A stretch of DNA of 64,000 bases, taken from contig BDSI01000015.1 in NCBI GenBank assembly GCA_003117195.1, positions 373,001 through 437,000 on the forward strand. The letters are read 5' to 3'. The notes beneath the pieces were generated by a model. It did no database searches and was not told the origin of the DNA. It saw only the letters and a list, made by a program, of their open reading frames with translations. Position numbers and translations under genes: made by a program. Shown in pieces: positions 1-10,709 of the stretch; the stretch's first letter is position 1; each line of letters begins with the position of its first letter. Source of the stretch: Eudorina sp. 2006-703-Eu-15 (lineage: Eukaryota; Chlorophyta; Chlorophyceae; Chlamydomonadales; Volvocaceae).

Positions 1-3000
1 GGCGTGCATGACAGACGCGACGGACTGCGAGGCGTTTGCGCCGCCGGATTTAAACCTCACATTTGTTGCCTGGGAAAGACATTGGAGCGCGCCTCCGCGC
101 CGAACGTATTCAGGTAACCGTCACAGGCAGTCGAGCGTGAACTGAGTCGATCCGCGCAGGGCGCTAAGGTAAAAGTTGGTATCTGTACCCGCGCTTGTCC
201 CTTGGCCCGGGCCAGCCACCTTTGGCCCGGGCTGGACGTCCTCCCAACGCCGCCGCTCTCGACGCCGCTGCCTCTTGTTGCCTGTTCGCAGTGAAGCCCG
301 GCGAGGCCGAGTGCGAGGACCTGAACCACATGTGCGCCAGCTGGGCAGCGTCCGGGGAGTGCCGCAGCAACCCCAACTACATGATCGGCACGGACAGGCA
401 CAAGGGGCAGTGCAGGAAGGTACGATACGGCAGGGAGTGGAGGCAGGGGGGACCCGCCTCGTTACACCTCACCCCCTCCACCCCCCATCTTTGGGTCCGT
501 GTTTTTCTCTGGGCTGGTTGTTCCTAGTGCTTGTTATCTCTGTAACTTCGCCACGCCTGTCCCCGTCACCGTTCTTGTTCATGATTTGCTGTCAATGCTC
601 TATTGTATCCCCGATGTGCCCGGGTTCGATTCTGGGTTTTACTTCTGTGTTGTTGTAAAACAACACAGGCCTGCGGGGTGTGCCAGCCGGACGACGTGCT
701 GGCTGGCTCCCCCGAGCTGGCGTCTGAGCTGGACTCGGTGTCGGCGGCGCTGCTGCTGGCGGTCAAGAACCTGGGCTGCGGCGCGGGGGGCCCTTGCCTC
801 AGCGGCGTCAGCGGTATGGCGGTGGGCTCGGGGCTGCTGAAGCAGCAGCTGGGCGACCCGCAGGAGCCGAAGGAGCTGCCGCCGGGCATGAAGCAGCTGC
901 CGGGTGAGAGAGGGGGGTTGGGGTGGCTGCTGGGGGACAGGGGACCGGGGCAGTGGGAATCTGGGGGAGGGGGTTGAATGTGCGAGGGGTATGGGTAATG
1001 AGAGGGATTGCAAGGGATGGCCGCATGGAACGAATTCGCCTTGTGCATTCGAAGGCGTGTGTTTTAGGTGTGCCGACGCGGAGGACCAGCGACTGCCTCT
1101 CTGCCAGCTGGATCGCGGATTGATTTGCGAAGTACTTGGGTCCTGGGCCGGCAGAGGCCTGGTTACGCTGGAAACCCAACCCCTGGTGATTTTGGGACCC
1201 TGACCGTCTCCCTCCCCACCCCCAACGACGCCCCCAACGACGCTTCTCCGGTCCCGTCCGTGCAGGCGGCTTTATCCTGGGCAAGCCTTGGTGGGCCCAA
1301 CCGGAAGTCCGCATTGTGCCGGCGGCCCAGAGGAAGCCCCTTCCCGCGACGGAAGGCGCCGCGGCCGCGTCCAGCGGCGCGGCCGACGGAGTTGGAGCGG
1401 GGGGCCCCGGGGCCGAGTCGGGCAGCAGCGCCAGCGCCAGCACCGCTGCCGCGGCGGGCCCTCCTCCAACCCCCGCGGACGTGGACCGTGTGCTGGCCCC
1501 CGCGCTGGCGCACAAGCTGTTGTCCATCCCGTCAGACTTCTTCATCTACGAATACCTCTACAAGAACCACACCAGGCACTTCCATGCGGATCGCAACGGC
1601 GACATCACGGGTAGGGCAGGGCGGGGCGTCGAAGGCTTGAAGACAAAGGTGAAAACTTCCCCAGCACACACACAGCCCGGTGACAAATACCAACGATCAT
1701 TACCTGGTGCCTGAAAGGCAAAGAGTCTGGGGGAGCGAGGGTGTTTGCGTTTGCGTGCATGCCAGCTGGCGCGCGTGTGTTTAGAAACGAAACCCAACCG
1801 ACCCAAACAGTTCACGCATTCGCTGCTGTGCCCCGCCTGCCGTCATCTGTCCCCGCAGAGGACTGGCTGCTGGGTCGCTTCACGCGCGAGACCGTGTCAC
1901 TGATGAGCAGCGCCACAGAGGAGGTCGCGGGGCTGGAGGTGGGTTCAGGGTGCGCCTGGGCAGGGGCTGGAGGTGGGTGGGGTCAGGGGGTGCAGGAATC
2001 GCAGTGGTGCCGGGGCCGTTCCGGACTCGGCTGAGGACCGCCGACCTTGTGGCTTTTGCGCTGTTTGCCAAGCAGTAGTTATTGGGGGAGGACCGTCGAG
2101 CAGGTCCTCGGCGACAGCCGCGGAACCCTCCCCGCACACGGTGGTGGATCGGACTGCTCCCCGGTACCCGCGCACGGCGATGCAAAGGAGGGTTGCGGGC
2201 ACAAAGTGGTGGTAGGGTCACATCGGACGGAGCTGGCCACTGCCGAGTACGTGCTTCTGCGGACTGCCTGGCGAGCTGCCCTGAGTGTGAGCTCGTGCCT
2301 CAGAATATACCGGTACATCTGTATCAAAATGAATTGGTAAACTAGGCCTACAGCACTTGTATACGATTATCATTCCGTTCGTTGTTTCTAAAATTTGCGG
2401 TCCCCGTGGACAGGGTCGGGCAATGGAGGTTGCGTGCGTGTGCCCGGCCTCGTGAGCTGGTTTGGGGGGTGTGAGAATACGCCTGTTCATTCGTGCGGTC
2501 CCTGCCCAGGAGCTGGACCTGCTGCCCGGCAGCCCGGCAGCGGCCGACCTCAAGGCGCACACCTGGCCCTACGTCAGGCAGGTGTACGCGGGAGGTACGT
2601 GCGGGAGAGGGCGGGCTGGAGACGTGTCACGTGTGGGTTGTGGGTGTGCTGTCTGCTGTTGTTCCTTCCGAGGGTAGTAGGGGCTGTAGGGGTTTCGGAG
2701 CACTGCGTGGCGCACTCAGGGGTTACAGCGATGAGCAGCACGCGCCAACACGGCAAACAGCGTTGATAAGAGTGGCAAACATTCGGCCCCGGACTGTGGC
2801 TATGGCACCCGCTTGACACAGACAGAGAGAGGTGTTCGCGAGTCGCTCGGGCACTTCTTAACGTTGATGTGTGCACAGGACTCGTCCGCACGTGGTCTCC
2901 GCCTGTCACCGCTAGCGGCCTCCCCAGGTCCCCTCCCCGCAGATGAGCCACTCAGATAGGCCACGCGGATGGGCCACGCATTGGTCCTCCCCGGCGCCCA

Positions 3001-3414
3001 TGTCTTTCCTGTACCGCCCTGTCTGTGTGCCGACCAATCCTCCTTGACCTCCTGGACCTCATTAACTCCTACTCGCCCATCCGGTGTGCTGGCCACCAAT
3101 AGTCTGCACACCTCCCCCATCCAACCCCCGCAGGTGACGAGTGTGTGCTGGGCGGTGGGCGGCGCGTGGTGCGGCGTGTGGAGGCGCGCATCGCCTGCTC
3201 CCCGGACGACCACACCTACATGCTCATCCGGGAGCCCGACTTCTGCACCTACATCTTCGTGATCTACGTACCGGAGCTGTGCGCCCTGGACTACTACAAG
3301 CCGAGGCCCAAGGGCGGGGCGGCCGCCGGCGCCGGGGGAAAGGCGGCGGGGGCGGGCGGCGGTGGTTCCGCGGACAGCAAGAAGCGGCGGCGGACGTCGG
3401 GACGGGGGACGTAG
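1..3414 (+). CDS. ShKT domain + OS-9-like MRH (ER lectin) protein, 5' end outside window
   Basis: Predicted exons: <1-113, 292-419, 669-903, 1266-1610, 1859-1938, 2510-2594, 3134-3414; all junctions are GT-AG and keep frame, giving at least 421 residues. The second and third exons make a six-cysteine ShKT module (CEDLNHMC, GEC, then QCRKACGVC across the splice). The last four exons match the OS-9/XTP3-B mannose-6-phosphate-receptor-homology fold: IYEYLYKNHTRHFH, LLGRF, YVRQVYAGGDEC, RIAC, REPDFCTYIFVIYVPELC. OS-9 proteins bind trimmed N-glycans of misfolded proteins in the ER lumen and deliver them to the Hrd1 ERAD ligase. The family WW pair is FF here and the first two cysteines are absent, but the Arg, Glu and Tyr of the sugar site are kept. 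The C-terminus is basic (KKRRRTSGRGT). The OS-9 assignment is good. The ShKT fusion is seen directly in the joined frame but needs transcript support. The start codon and signal peptide are not visible. Confidence 0.75.
2137..2522 (+). repeat. Segment of OS-9-like intron 5 plus the first bases of exon 6, duplicated at 8746-9120
   Basis: This stretch is nearly identical to 8746-9120. It covers most of the fifth intron, its 3' splice site, and the first 13 bases of the exon starting at 2510. It carries an 8-bp insertion near 2160 relative to the other copy. Because it includes exon sequence, this copy is the likely source. Confidence 0.9.
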
Positions 3415-3994
3415 CGAGGCAGCGGCAGGGAGGGAGGGAACGGCGGCGAGGGAGCGGCAGGGAGGGCCTGCGACTGCGCCCTGCCAGGAAGCCTTGAAGG
3501 GAGCCTGCCTTTCCTCGCCGACGGGGTGTGGTGTGTCATTATTGTGGTGTGAGGCGAGAATGGGAGCATGCAGCATTGGGCGCGTGGATGCGGGTGGGCA
3601 GGGTGTGGTGAGTTGTTGGGAGAGGGCTGGGCGGTGGGAGTGTGTTGTCCGTGGCGATGTGGGTGGGTGAATGGGGCTGGGATGTCGCGGCGGTACTTGG
3701 GGCTCTGCCGACTGCTGGGTGCACGCTTGTGTCGCCATTGCGGGGGTCATAGCTGGGGCCTGATCCAAGGGCCGCGCAACTGCTTGTCATGGGGCCTTGT
3801 GTGCTAGCCTTGGGAGCCTACTGTCAAAGACGAATGAGGTACGGGTCTGCTCTTGAGCGGTGCTGAACGTGACGATGATGTTGTCGGCGTTGGTCCGTAA
3901 TGATGTGGGAGGTTGCAAGGTAGTGTGGAGAGAACGAGGCATCAATGGTTACTGGCGGCTTGCCTGGCGGTCCTTTGCGCAAACAGTGCTGATG

Positions 3995-4090
3995 CTAATT
4001 TGCGACGCTAATTTGCGACGCTAATTTTTGCGAGGCCCTTAATAATTAGTTTTTTCATGTTTGCGACGCTAATTATTTGCGAGGCATCAG
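3995..4090 (+). repeat. Short AT-rich direct repeats (TTTGCGACGCTAAT unit)
   Basis: The word TTTGCGACGCTAAT occurs three times within about 90 bases. TTGCGAGGC followed by TTAAT words appears at both ends, and related TTTGCGAGGTCCCC plus TTAATTAATTAAT sits at 4430-4458. The repeated words could be the two edges of a small mobile element spanning about 3995-4458, but I could not define termini or a target duplication. Confidence 0.5.
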
Positions 4091-4559
4091 TCGGAGGTTT
4101 TTAGAAACGTGGAGAGTCTGCGTCCTCGAGCGCCTTCAACAAACAATTGCGAACTCACATCGTTCAGCCCAGCGTCAGCGTCAATGAAGCGCGCAGCAGC
4201 ATTCCTCGCCCCGTGCAGTGCCCGGCCCTCCCACGCTGTTCCTGTGCCGCCCTTCCTGCCCGCCTGCCGTGGCCCCGTGCCGGCTGAGACGGGCCGTCCC
4301 CCATCAGCGCACCGGCCGTCGCCGCCTCTCCTCGCTGACGACCTCTACAGTCACAACCTTTACAGCCCCGCCGGTCCCCATTCTGCGGCCACCATGCAAC
4401 GGCTGATACAATTAATAAAGTTTTGCAAGTTTGCGAGGTCCCCATTAATTAATTAATTATTCCCAACATGATGTTTTGATTAGACTGTCCTGTGTACGAC
4501 ACACCCGCTGTTTCCTATCTAGAGACACGGTGTCTGCCCCTATATACACCCTGTGTTGG

Positions 4560-4693
4560 CCTCCAGCGCCCAGCAAGACAACCGGAACTGCACTAGTTTG
4601 CGATGCACGCTGCAGGGAATGATGAATACCGTACATACATGTGGCGGCCACATCACAGCTGCCGCGCCTGCAAACGACACACGCACCCATCCA
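4560..4693 (+). repeat. Dispersed repeat copy A (second copy at 9190-9322)
   Basis: It shares with 9190-9322 the block beginning CTCCAGCGCCCAGCAAGAC, running through TTTGCGATGC and GGCGGCCACATCAC, and ending GCAAACGACA...CCCATCCA. Scattered substitutions and small indels separate the copies. No coding potential was seen. Confidence 0.8.
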
Positions 4694-6102
4694 ATTCTTG
4701 TACTATGGTGGGCTGGTTATTACCATCCGAAAGAAATCGGCACAGCATGCATGCATGCCCGTCGATTGAAGGGTGGCGTGCCCCCGGAACCCGCCATTGT
4801 CTCAACCCTGTACCACATCCTGCACAGCACCCAGCAGGTCCTCTGCGCCAATGTCACCCATCGATCTATCTCCATGCATGGCCATATCGGGGTTTCCACA
4901 TGCTTGAGGTCGTCGATCAGGCCACGCACACGACAACGTGCTCAACGTGTCGATTACTCCTTCCTAGGCATGTGCTGAATCTGTAAAACAAAATGGGCCA
5001 AGCATCGGAGCAAGGATGAACACCTTCATTAATAAGCAAGCCACGTACGATGCACGCAGCTCCGTCCTCTTGCTGTGTGAGCGCGTGGTTGGTGTTGCGA
5101 GATGAGCACATCGGGTAGGTTCGTGTGCGGGATAAGAGTCTTTAGGTTACTGGGTGATGTGACGCTGCATGATTTGGGTTAGCTTCTGAGGGGCGCATGC
5201 CACCCCAAGTTGTGGGTGTTTGGCATTCGTGGTTCATACAAATGCATTGCCTCATCTCATCAACCCCTACCAAAGACTGCGCACCCATCCTCCATCACCC
5301 GCGGGGGATCATGCAGCCATACCGGCCAACACAGCAGGTTACCAGCTTGCCAGGATTCCCCCTGCTCTCTGGAAGCCGTGCGTGCCAGACCCGTCGAACC
5401 CGCCTTCATGTCCCCCCCATGGCCTTCTTCCTGGTGACAGCAGTGTGCTCTAGGTCCTTCTGTACAAGTGTCGGCACAGAAGACATTCATTCAAAATGGA
5501 TGAATGAATGAACGTTACAGCGGACCCCAAAGGGATCACCGGTGTATATCAGGGTAAGCCCCAGCAGGCCCCACCGCCAAGGCGGCAGGACACCGCACCT
5601 CAACGCCGCACCCAAAAACACAACGGGCCATGACCCCACCCAGCCAGACACCGAAGCAAGCAGAGGCGCGCAGCGGGGCAACACTACCAAAGGTATAGGC
5701 ACAGCAGAGGGCAGAATCCCCAGAAGTGGATAAAGCCAAGCACAGGGGAGGTCGCCTACACAGGCACCCCATCACCCAGCTACCACCACCCCGGAGGCAC
5801 CCAACGCTGCACCCTCTCGAGGTCTTGGAAGACCCACGCCTGGCTCGTGACACTGCCCAGCGACCGCTAGTGTAGCAGCCCGTATCAGAACTCGTGGCCC
5901 CCCGCCCGACCCCAACCAGAACCCACGCCCCTCCACTCCGCTCCACCCCCACACGCAGCCGCCGCTCAAGGAGCTCTTTACGGCGTTTCTTTCCCCAGCG
6001 GTATTGCAGGTACGGCAGGGACTGAAGTACGGTAACTGAGTCATGGAGCGGAGAGTTTACCAATGCTTGTTTGCGCGTTACGGGACAGGCCGCTCCTGTG
6101 GT

Positions 6103-6200
6103 GGTGGTATGGTTGGTGTGGGTGGGTGGTGTGGGTGGGTGGTGTGGTTGGTGTGGGTGGATGGTGTGGTTGGTGTGGGTGGGTGGATGGGTGGAGGCAC
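6103..6200 (+). repeat. GGGTGGGTGGTGTGG low-complexity run
   Basis: An irregular run of GGTGTGGGTGGGTGGTGTGG units in which one strand is almost pure G and T. It is not coding. Confidence 0.8.
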
Positions 6201-6695
6201 GGTGGTGAAGGCACGGTAGAGTTAGGCAGCCACAGCGGCGCGGGGATCAAGGGCCAGTGTTCGTTGAGGTTTGGGTCGGAAGGTCTATGAGCGCAGCGGT
6301 ACGGTGTGTATTGTACGGCATTATAGTAGTTACAGTTACAAGGTGAACCCAAGTCCCGACCGGGTGTTCCAACGGGCCCAGCAGTCGTCGCGGCTCTGCT
6401 GACGGGTCGCCACACCCTGGTCAAGGTGGTGGCGGGGCTTGTCGAGTTCTCCTGGACCGAGGGCCGGGAGGGACAGCCGCCTCCTCCTCCTCCGCTGCCG
6501 CCGCCGGGAGTCTTCGTCCCCATTCAGCGACTTGGCGGCGGTGGCGGTGGCGGGACCCAGCAGCCCCCGGCCCAAGCGAACACCCGCCGTCAGCAGCGTC
6601 AGTGCAGGGGGCGGCGGTGGCGGTGGTGGTGGCGGCGGCGGGTTCAGTATGGCGATGACGCCCAGATCGCCTCCCTTGAGTGGCCGCAAGCAAGA

Positions 6696-6800
6696 TGCGT
6701 GGCAGTAGCAGTAGAAGTAGTAGAACTAGCTGTAGCAATAGCTGTAGAACTAGCTGTAGAACTAGCTGTAGAACTAGCTGTAGAACTAGCTGTAGAAATA
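6696..6800 (+). repeat. 12-bp minisatellite (GTAGAACTAGCT unit)
   Basis: Five or more tandem copies of GTAGAACTAGCT, with degenerate GTAGCAGTAGAA and GTAGCAATAGCT copies on the left. The 12-bp period keeps long frames open on both strands, which explains spurious peptides here. Confidence 0.9.
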
Positions 6801-7106
6801 ATAAATAGCTGCTGTAGCAGCGGCGGTGCGGCAATTAAGAGGTGAGAGCGGGTGTCATCGGGACAGGGTCGGACGGGTGATAGCAGGGCAGCAGGAGATA
6901 TGGGTAAGGGCGAGCTGAGGAGGAGCTAAAAGGGGGGATGGGAATCGGTGCGGGGACCAGGGCGCGGCGATGGGGAAGCAGATGGCGGAGAGCGGGCGGG
7001 CGGGCGGGGGGTCGCACCCCTGCCGCCTCAAGAAAGGGTAGAATTGGCTAGGTGTCTATCATTCTGTGGAAAGGACGGGTGAATTTTTTGACTAAGAAAT
7101 AGGTCT

Positions 7107-8396
7107 GTGTCGAATTCGAACGAGACGCCAAAAGGGGGGTTCCGGCGACCCGTCCCGAGTGGTGGCGGCGGCAGTGGCTGGGTACAGTCTGGACGCTCGG
7201 CGTTCTTCCGACAGACCGCCCGCTGCCTGACGTGCCGACAGGTAAGCAGGGTACGGCATGAACGGCATGTCCATCACTTGTGCAAGCGGACGCGCGATCC
7301 TTCACATGATGGGACGGACCGAGTGGGTCATGGGTGGAGGCGGCCCTCCTCTCTCCTGGCGGGGCGGGATGGGGTCGCCATCGTCGAAGGACCCGCGGGT
7401 CTTGCAGGTGTGTGTTTCTTGTGCACGGCGCCGGGTGGCTCCCTGGCCCGTCCCGAGACGATTACCCGATTTACCCCCTCTCCCCGCGCCCCTTCACTGC
7501 CCCCACCCCGCCCCTCCCAGCCCCTTGCTTCCCTCCCCCATCCCCGCCCCTCCCAGCCCCTAACAGCCCAGGGCGCCGACGCAGACCCCGAAGCGGCCCC
7601 CGGACTGTGCTCGGCCTGCAATCGGGACCCGGACATGTGAGTACGGCAGGCTGTACGACGTAAACCTGTGTATGCCGTACTGGGAGTGGAAGGCGTTTCC
7701 GTCGGGTATCCGAGGAGGCTGCCTAGGCGTTTCCGTCTTGGTGCTGGACTGGATGGTGTGTGCCGTGAAGTGGCGCGCCGGCCTGTAAGCCATTGCCCCC
7801 GTTCGGCCAAGGTCACGTAGGCTAAGGTACTAACGGATCGACAAGTTGATAGCGCGCATTACAACGGCTACCTGAGGGCTGCGCGGAACCTCGGATTGGG
7901 CCAATCCTCCGCATTTGGGCAATCCAACGGCGCCCCTCGCAAGTACGGCACGCACGCTGCCTTACCACAGGCTCAAAACCTCCAACACACACACATACAC
8001 ACACGCTCAACTAACAACAGCCACACATTCCCTGCAATAGACCGAGTCTTCCCCGACTCCTGACTGTACGTCTTGCTGCTACCCACGTACCCAGTCGACC
8101 CCAACCACCCAACCAATCATCCAACCACCCAACCGTCGACCCACACCACGTCCCCCCTGTGCAAGTGAACATTCACCCGCGCCAGGCTGACGTCCACGTT
8201 CCTCCGCCTCCTGTACGACGACAACACGGCAGTCGTACACCTCTACTCGGCGCTGAGCACGTGCGTGACGTGTCACTCGGGCAGCCACCCGGGTGTGGTG
8301 CTGCGTGAGAACGGCGAGTGCGGAGTCCTGCTCGAGCGGCTGGGGGCGGCGGGGGCGGCCTCGGATGACCGACTGGGACGGCTCCAGGACGGATGA
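7107..8396 (+). CDS. C-terminal zinc-finger fragment of a Rev3-like (zeta) B-family DNA polymerase
   Basis: Three exons join in frame: one ending at 7251, then 7572-7636 and 8186-8396 (stop TGA). Together they read FFRQTARCLTCRQ, GLCSACNRDPDM, then LYSALSTCVTCHSG and NGECGVLLERLG. This is the paired CysA/CysB layout at the C-terminus of B-family replicative and translesion polymerases; GLCSAC and CGVLLERLG look closest to Rev3. In the family CysA binds zinc and CysB an Fe-S cluster that holds accessory subunits. CysB here has three of four cysteines: the third ligand position is Arg in LRENGEC. The first exon has no ATG and its 5' edge is unknown. No palm or exonuclease motif lies between here and the upstream gene's stop at 3414, so this seems to be a DNA-level copy of a gene end, with introns kept. 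It may be a pseudogene. Confidence 0.5.
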
Positions 8397-8745
8397 TGGA
8401 TGGATGGGTGGATGGATGGGGGCATCCAGCGGGGAGGGGGGATAAATGGACGGATGAGAGGGAAGGTTTTTTATTGCAGCACTGTACGGCAGGGCAGGGC
8501 GGGCGGGCGGGTGCAGGGTCCCGTGCACTGCAGGTAGGGCACGTAGGCAAGATGGCGTGGCGTGGCGTGGCGTGCACCTGCCTGGCAGTAGGGCCGGCCC
8601 GTGAGCCATTTCGAACGGTTGCGTTGTGGGCCTTGCGCGGCATGCGGCAGAGAAGCAAGACGCGAAAACGTCGTCAGACGACGCGGTTCCGAGCTGCCAA
8701 ATTGCATGTTTCCTGTTGCCATTCGTTGCGATTCTGTTCGCGTTG

Positions 8746-9120
8746 CACGGTGGTGGATCGGACTGCTCCCCGCGCACGGCGATGCAAAGGAGGGTTGCGG
8801 GCATAAAGCGGTGGTAGGGTCACATCGGACGGAGCTGGCCACTGCCGAGTACGTGCTTCTGCGGACTGCCTGGCGAGCTGCCCTGAGTGTGAGCTCGTGC
8901 CTCAGAATATACCGGTACATCTGTATCAAAATGAATTGGTAAACTAGGCCTACAGCACTTGTATACGATTATCATTCCGTTCGTTGTTTCTAAAATTTGC
9001 CGTCCCCGTGGACAGGGTCGGGCAATGGAGGTTGCGTGCGTGTGCCCGGCCTCGTGAGCTGGTTTGGGGGGTGTGAGAATACGCCTGTGCTTGCGGTCCC
9101 TGCCCAGGAGCTGGACCTGC
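8746..9120 (+). repeat. Copy of OS-9-like intron 5/exon 6 boundary
   Basis: Near-identical to 2137-2522. It keeps the CCTGCCCAG splice acceptor and 13 exon bases (GAGCTGGACCTGC), then breaks into unrelated sequence (GCGAATAATG). It lies 349 bases downstream of the polymerase-fragment stop. Confidence 0.9.
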
Positions 9121-9189
9121 GCGAATAATGTCGTTGCTGTTGTGTCGAGGGTCAGGTCGAGGGTGAGACGCATGTTTTGCCTAGACTGC

Positions 9190-9322
9190 CCTCCAGCGCC
9201 CAGCAAGACCACCGTACGTAACTGCATCAGTTTGCGATGCGTGCTGTAGGGCATGAATACCGTACACACACGTGGCGGCCACATCACGGCTGCTGCGCCT
9301 GCAAACGACAGACCCATCCAAT
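9190..9322 (+). repeat. Dispersed repeat copy B (first copy at 4560-4693)
   Basis: Same block as at 4560-4693 and in the same orientation. It starts about 70 bases after the copied OS-9-like segment ends. Confidence 0.8.
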
Positions 9323-10709
9323 GCCTGTGGGCCTGGACATGATTCCAAAAACCAAATCACTTGCTTTCGGATCTAATCATGAACGGGAAGTTGAGCTACT
9401 TCCGTTCACAGAACCCGGTGGGCCGCCGGTCTGAAACCGCTCCACTTCACCCGCACTGCCCTTCAGCTACTCCGTGCTACCCTCCCTTATCTCTCACGCA
9501 TCCCGCCACCCCCACAACGAACCAGAGCTCACCTCTGGCTGGAAGGACTCACGCCATTTCAAACCCACGCTAGCCGCTCTATCTTGCATTCCGCAGGTCG
9601 CGGGGATTGAGGTCGTAAGGCTGACCGAGGCTTCCCGCGCTATACCCTGTCGTACGATCGAGTAGTGTCCTGGGCCCTGCAGCCACTGTATGTGTCGATC
9701 GTCGCCCCACGCACAGTCGGTTCGTCCTAAATGCCCTCCGTGTTCCGTCGTGTTCCCGATCGTAATCCAGTAGTGCTTGATCGCACCGCTTGAATTCGCT
9801 CGCTCCACCTCGTCCCGCAACATTCGTTGAAAGGAAGATGATGAAATGATGGAATATATGCGCCCGTCCCTCCCCTGGTTTGCAACCGGCCTGCTTACTC
9901 GACTGGATCCCGAATCCAGAGCCATTCTCTCTCTATTCCGTCGCTGGCTCGTCAACGTCACCTCCTCCACGCTTGCGAATCCACCTGCACGCCGTGCGTG
10001 GCGGCTGGCATATATAGCATGAAAACGCGGCCACCACCGGCGTCCCTTTGGCCCCTCACTGGCCCGAAACACCACCTACCCTCCAGCAGCGCCCTCTGCT
10101 CTCATCTCATCAGTGCCGGGGAGTCTGAACAGCAATGTATCCCCTACCCCACGCCTCGTTGCCGTCTATGCCGTCGGAGGTTGTCATCCCCAGACTCGTT
10201 TGCTCGAGCACCCAGCGTCTCAGCTAGTCTCAGCACGATGTCGTTCGTTGAGGTGGTGGAGGTACGCATGTACACGTGATAGCTTGACCCCACACGCAGT
10301 TTAATCAGTGCGGCAAGCAAGCAAGCGGCCCAGGCCTAGCGGATATCCTTCATCGGCACGAGCGAGCCAGCTACCACCGCAATCCCTTTCTTTGGAACCC
10401 TGCCTTGCTAAAGCACAGGAGCGAAGAACAAAAACTGACGAGGATAGCACCGACCGGAGGAGGACGTACATACCGTACCTACCTATCCATTTTTGCATTA
10501 TGAAGTCCGTCCCGCGGCCTTCTTAGGCCCACGCACCCTTGTCATTGCGATGGACGTAAGCCGCCACACGCACATTATTTCACTAAATTTCACCAAGGCA
10601 GGCTTGCCTGTATCACCATTATATATTAGGATGCCTGTATGTATGCACACATGATTCACACGCGCGCATCTGGAAGCCTAAACAGACCGGAATCAGCAGC
10701 TGCATTCAG
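9323..10709. other. Non-coding gap downstream of the ARM-TIR gene
   Basis: No exon chain was recognised. A 193-codon minus-strand frame at 9494-10075 has no family match I know and no supporting splice partners. The right-hand part should be the 3' UTR of the minus-strand ARM-TIR gene, whose stop is at 10710. Confidence 0.5.

Larger units (their letters stand above)
3415..7106. other. Long gap with repeats; no gene recognised
   Basis: I saw no convincing exon chain on either strand. The first few hundred bases should be the 3' UTR of the OS-9-like gene. The gap holds the AT-rich TTTGCGACG repeat cluster, one copy of a 134-bp duplicated segment, a GGTGTGG run and a 12-bp minisatellite. A 175-codon open frame on the minus strand (5536-6063) and glycine- or proline-rich frames around 6336-6845 look like composition artefacts. 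Upstream exons of the polymerase fragment at 7107 would be expected here, but none of the catalytic polymerase motifs was found. Confidence 0.6.

Noticed and set aside
5536..6063. 175-codon minus-strand frame
   Set aside because: No conserved block or splice context. Cys/Gly/Arg-rich composition is typical of random GC-rich sequence.
9494..10075. 193-codon minus-strand frame
   Set aside because: No family resemblance, no splice partners, and it lies downstream of the ARM-TIR gene.
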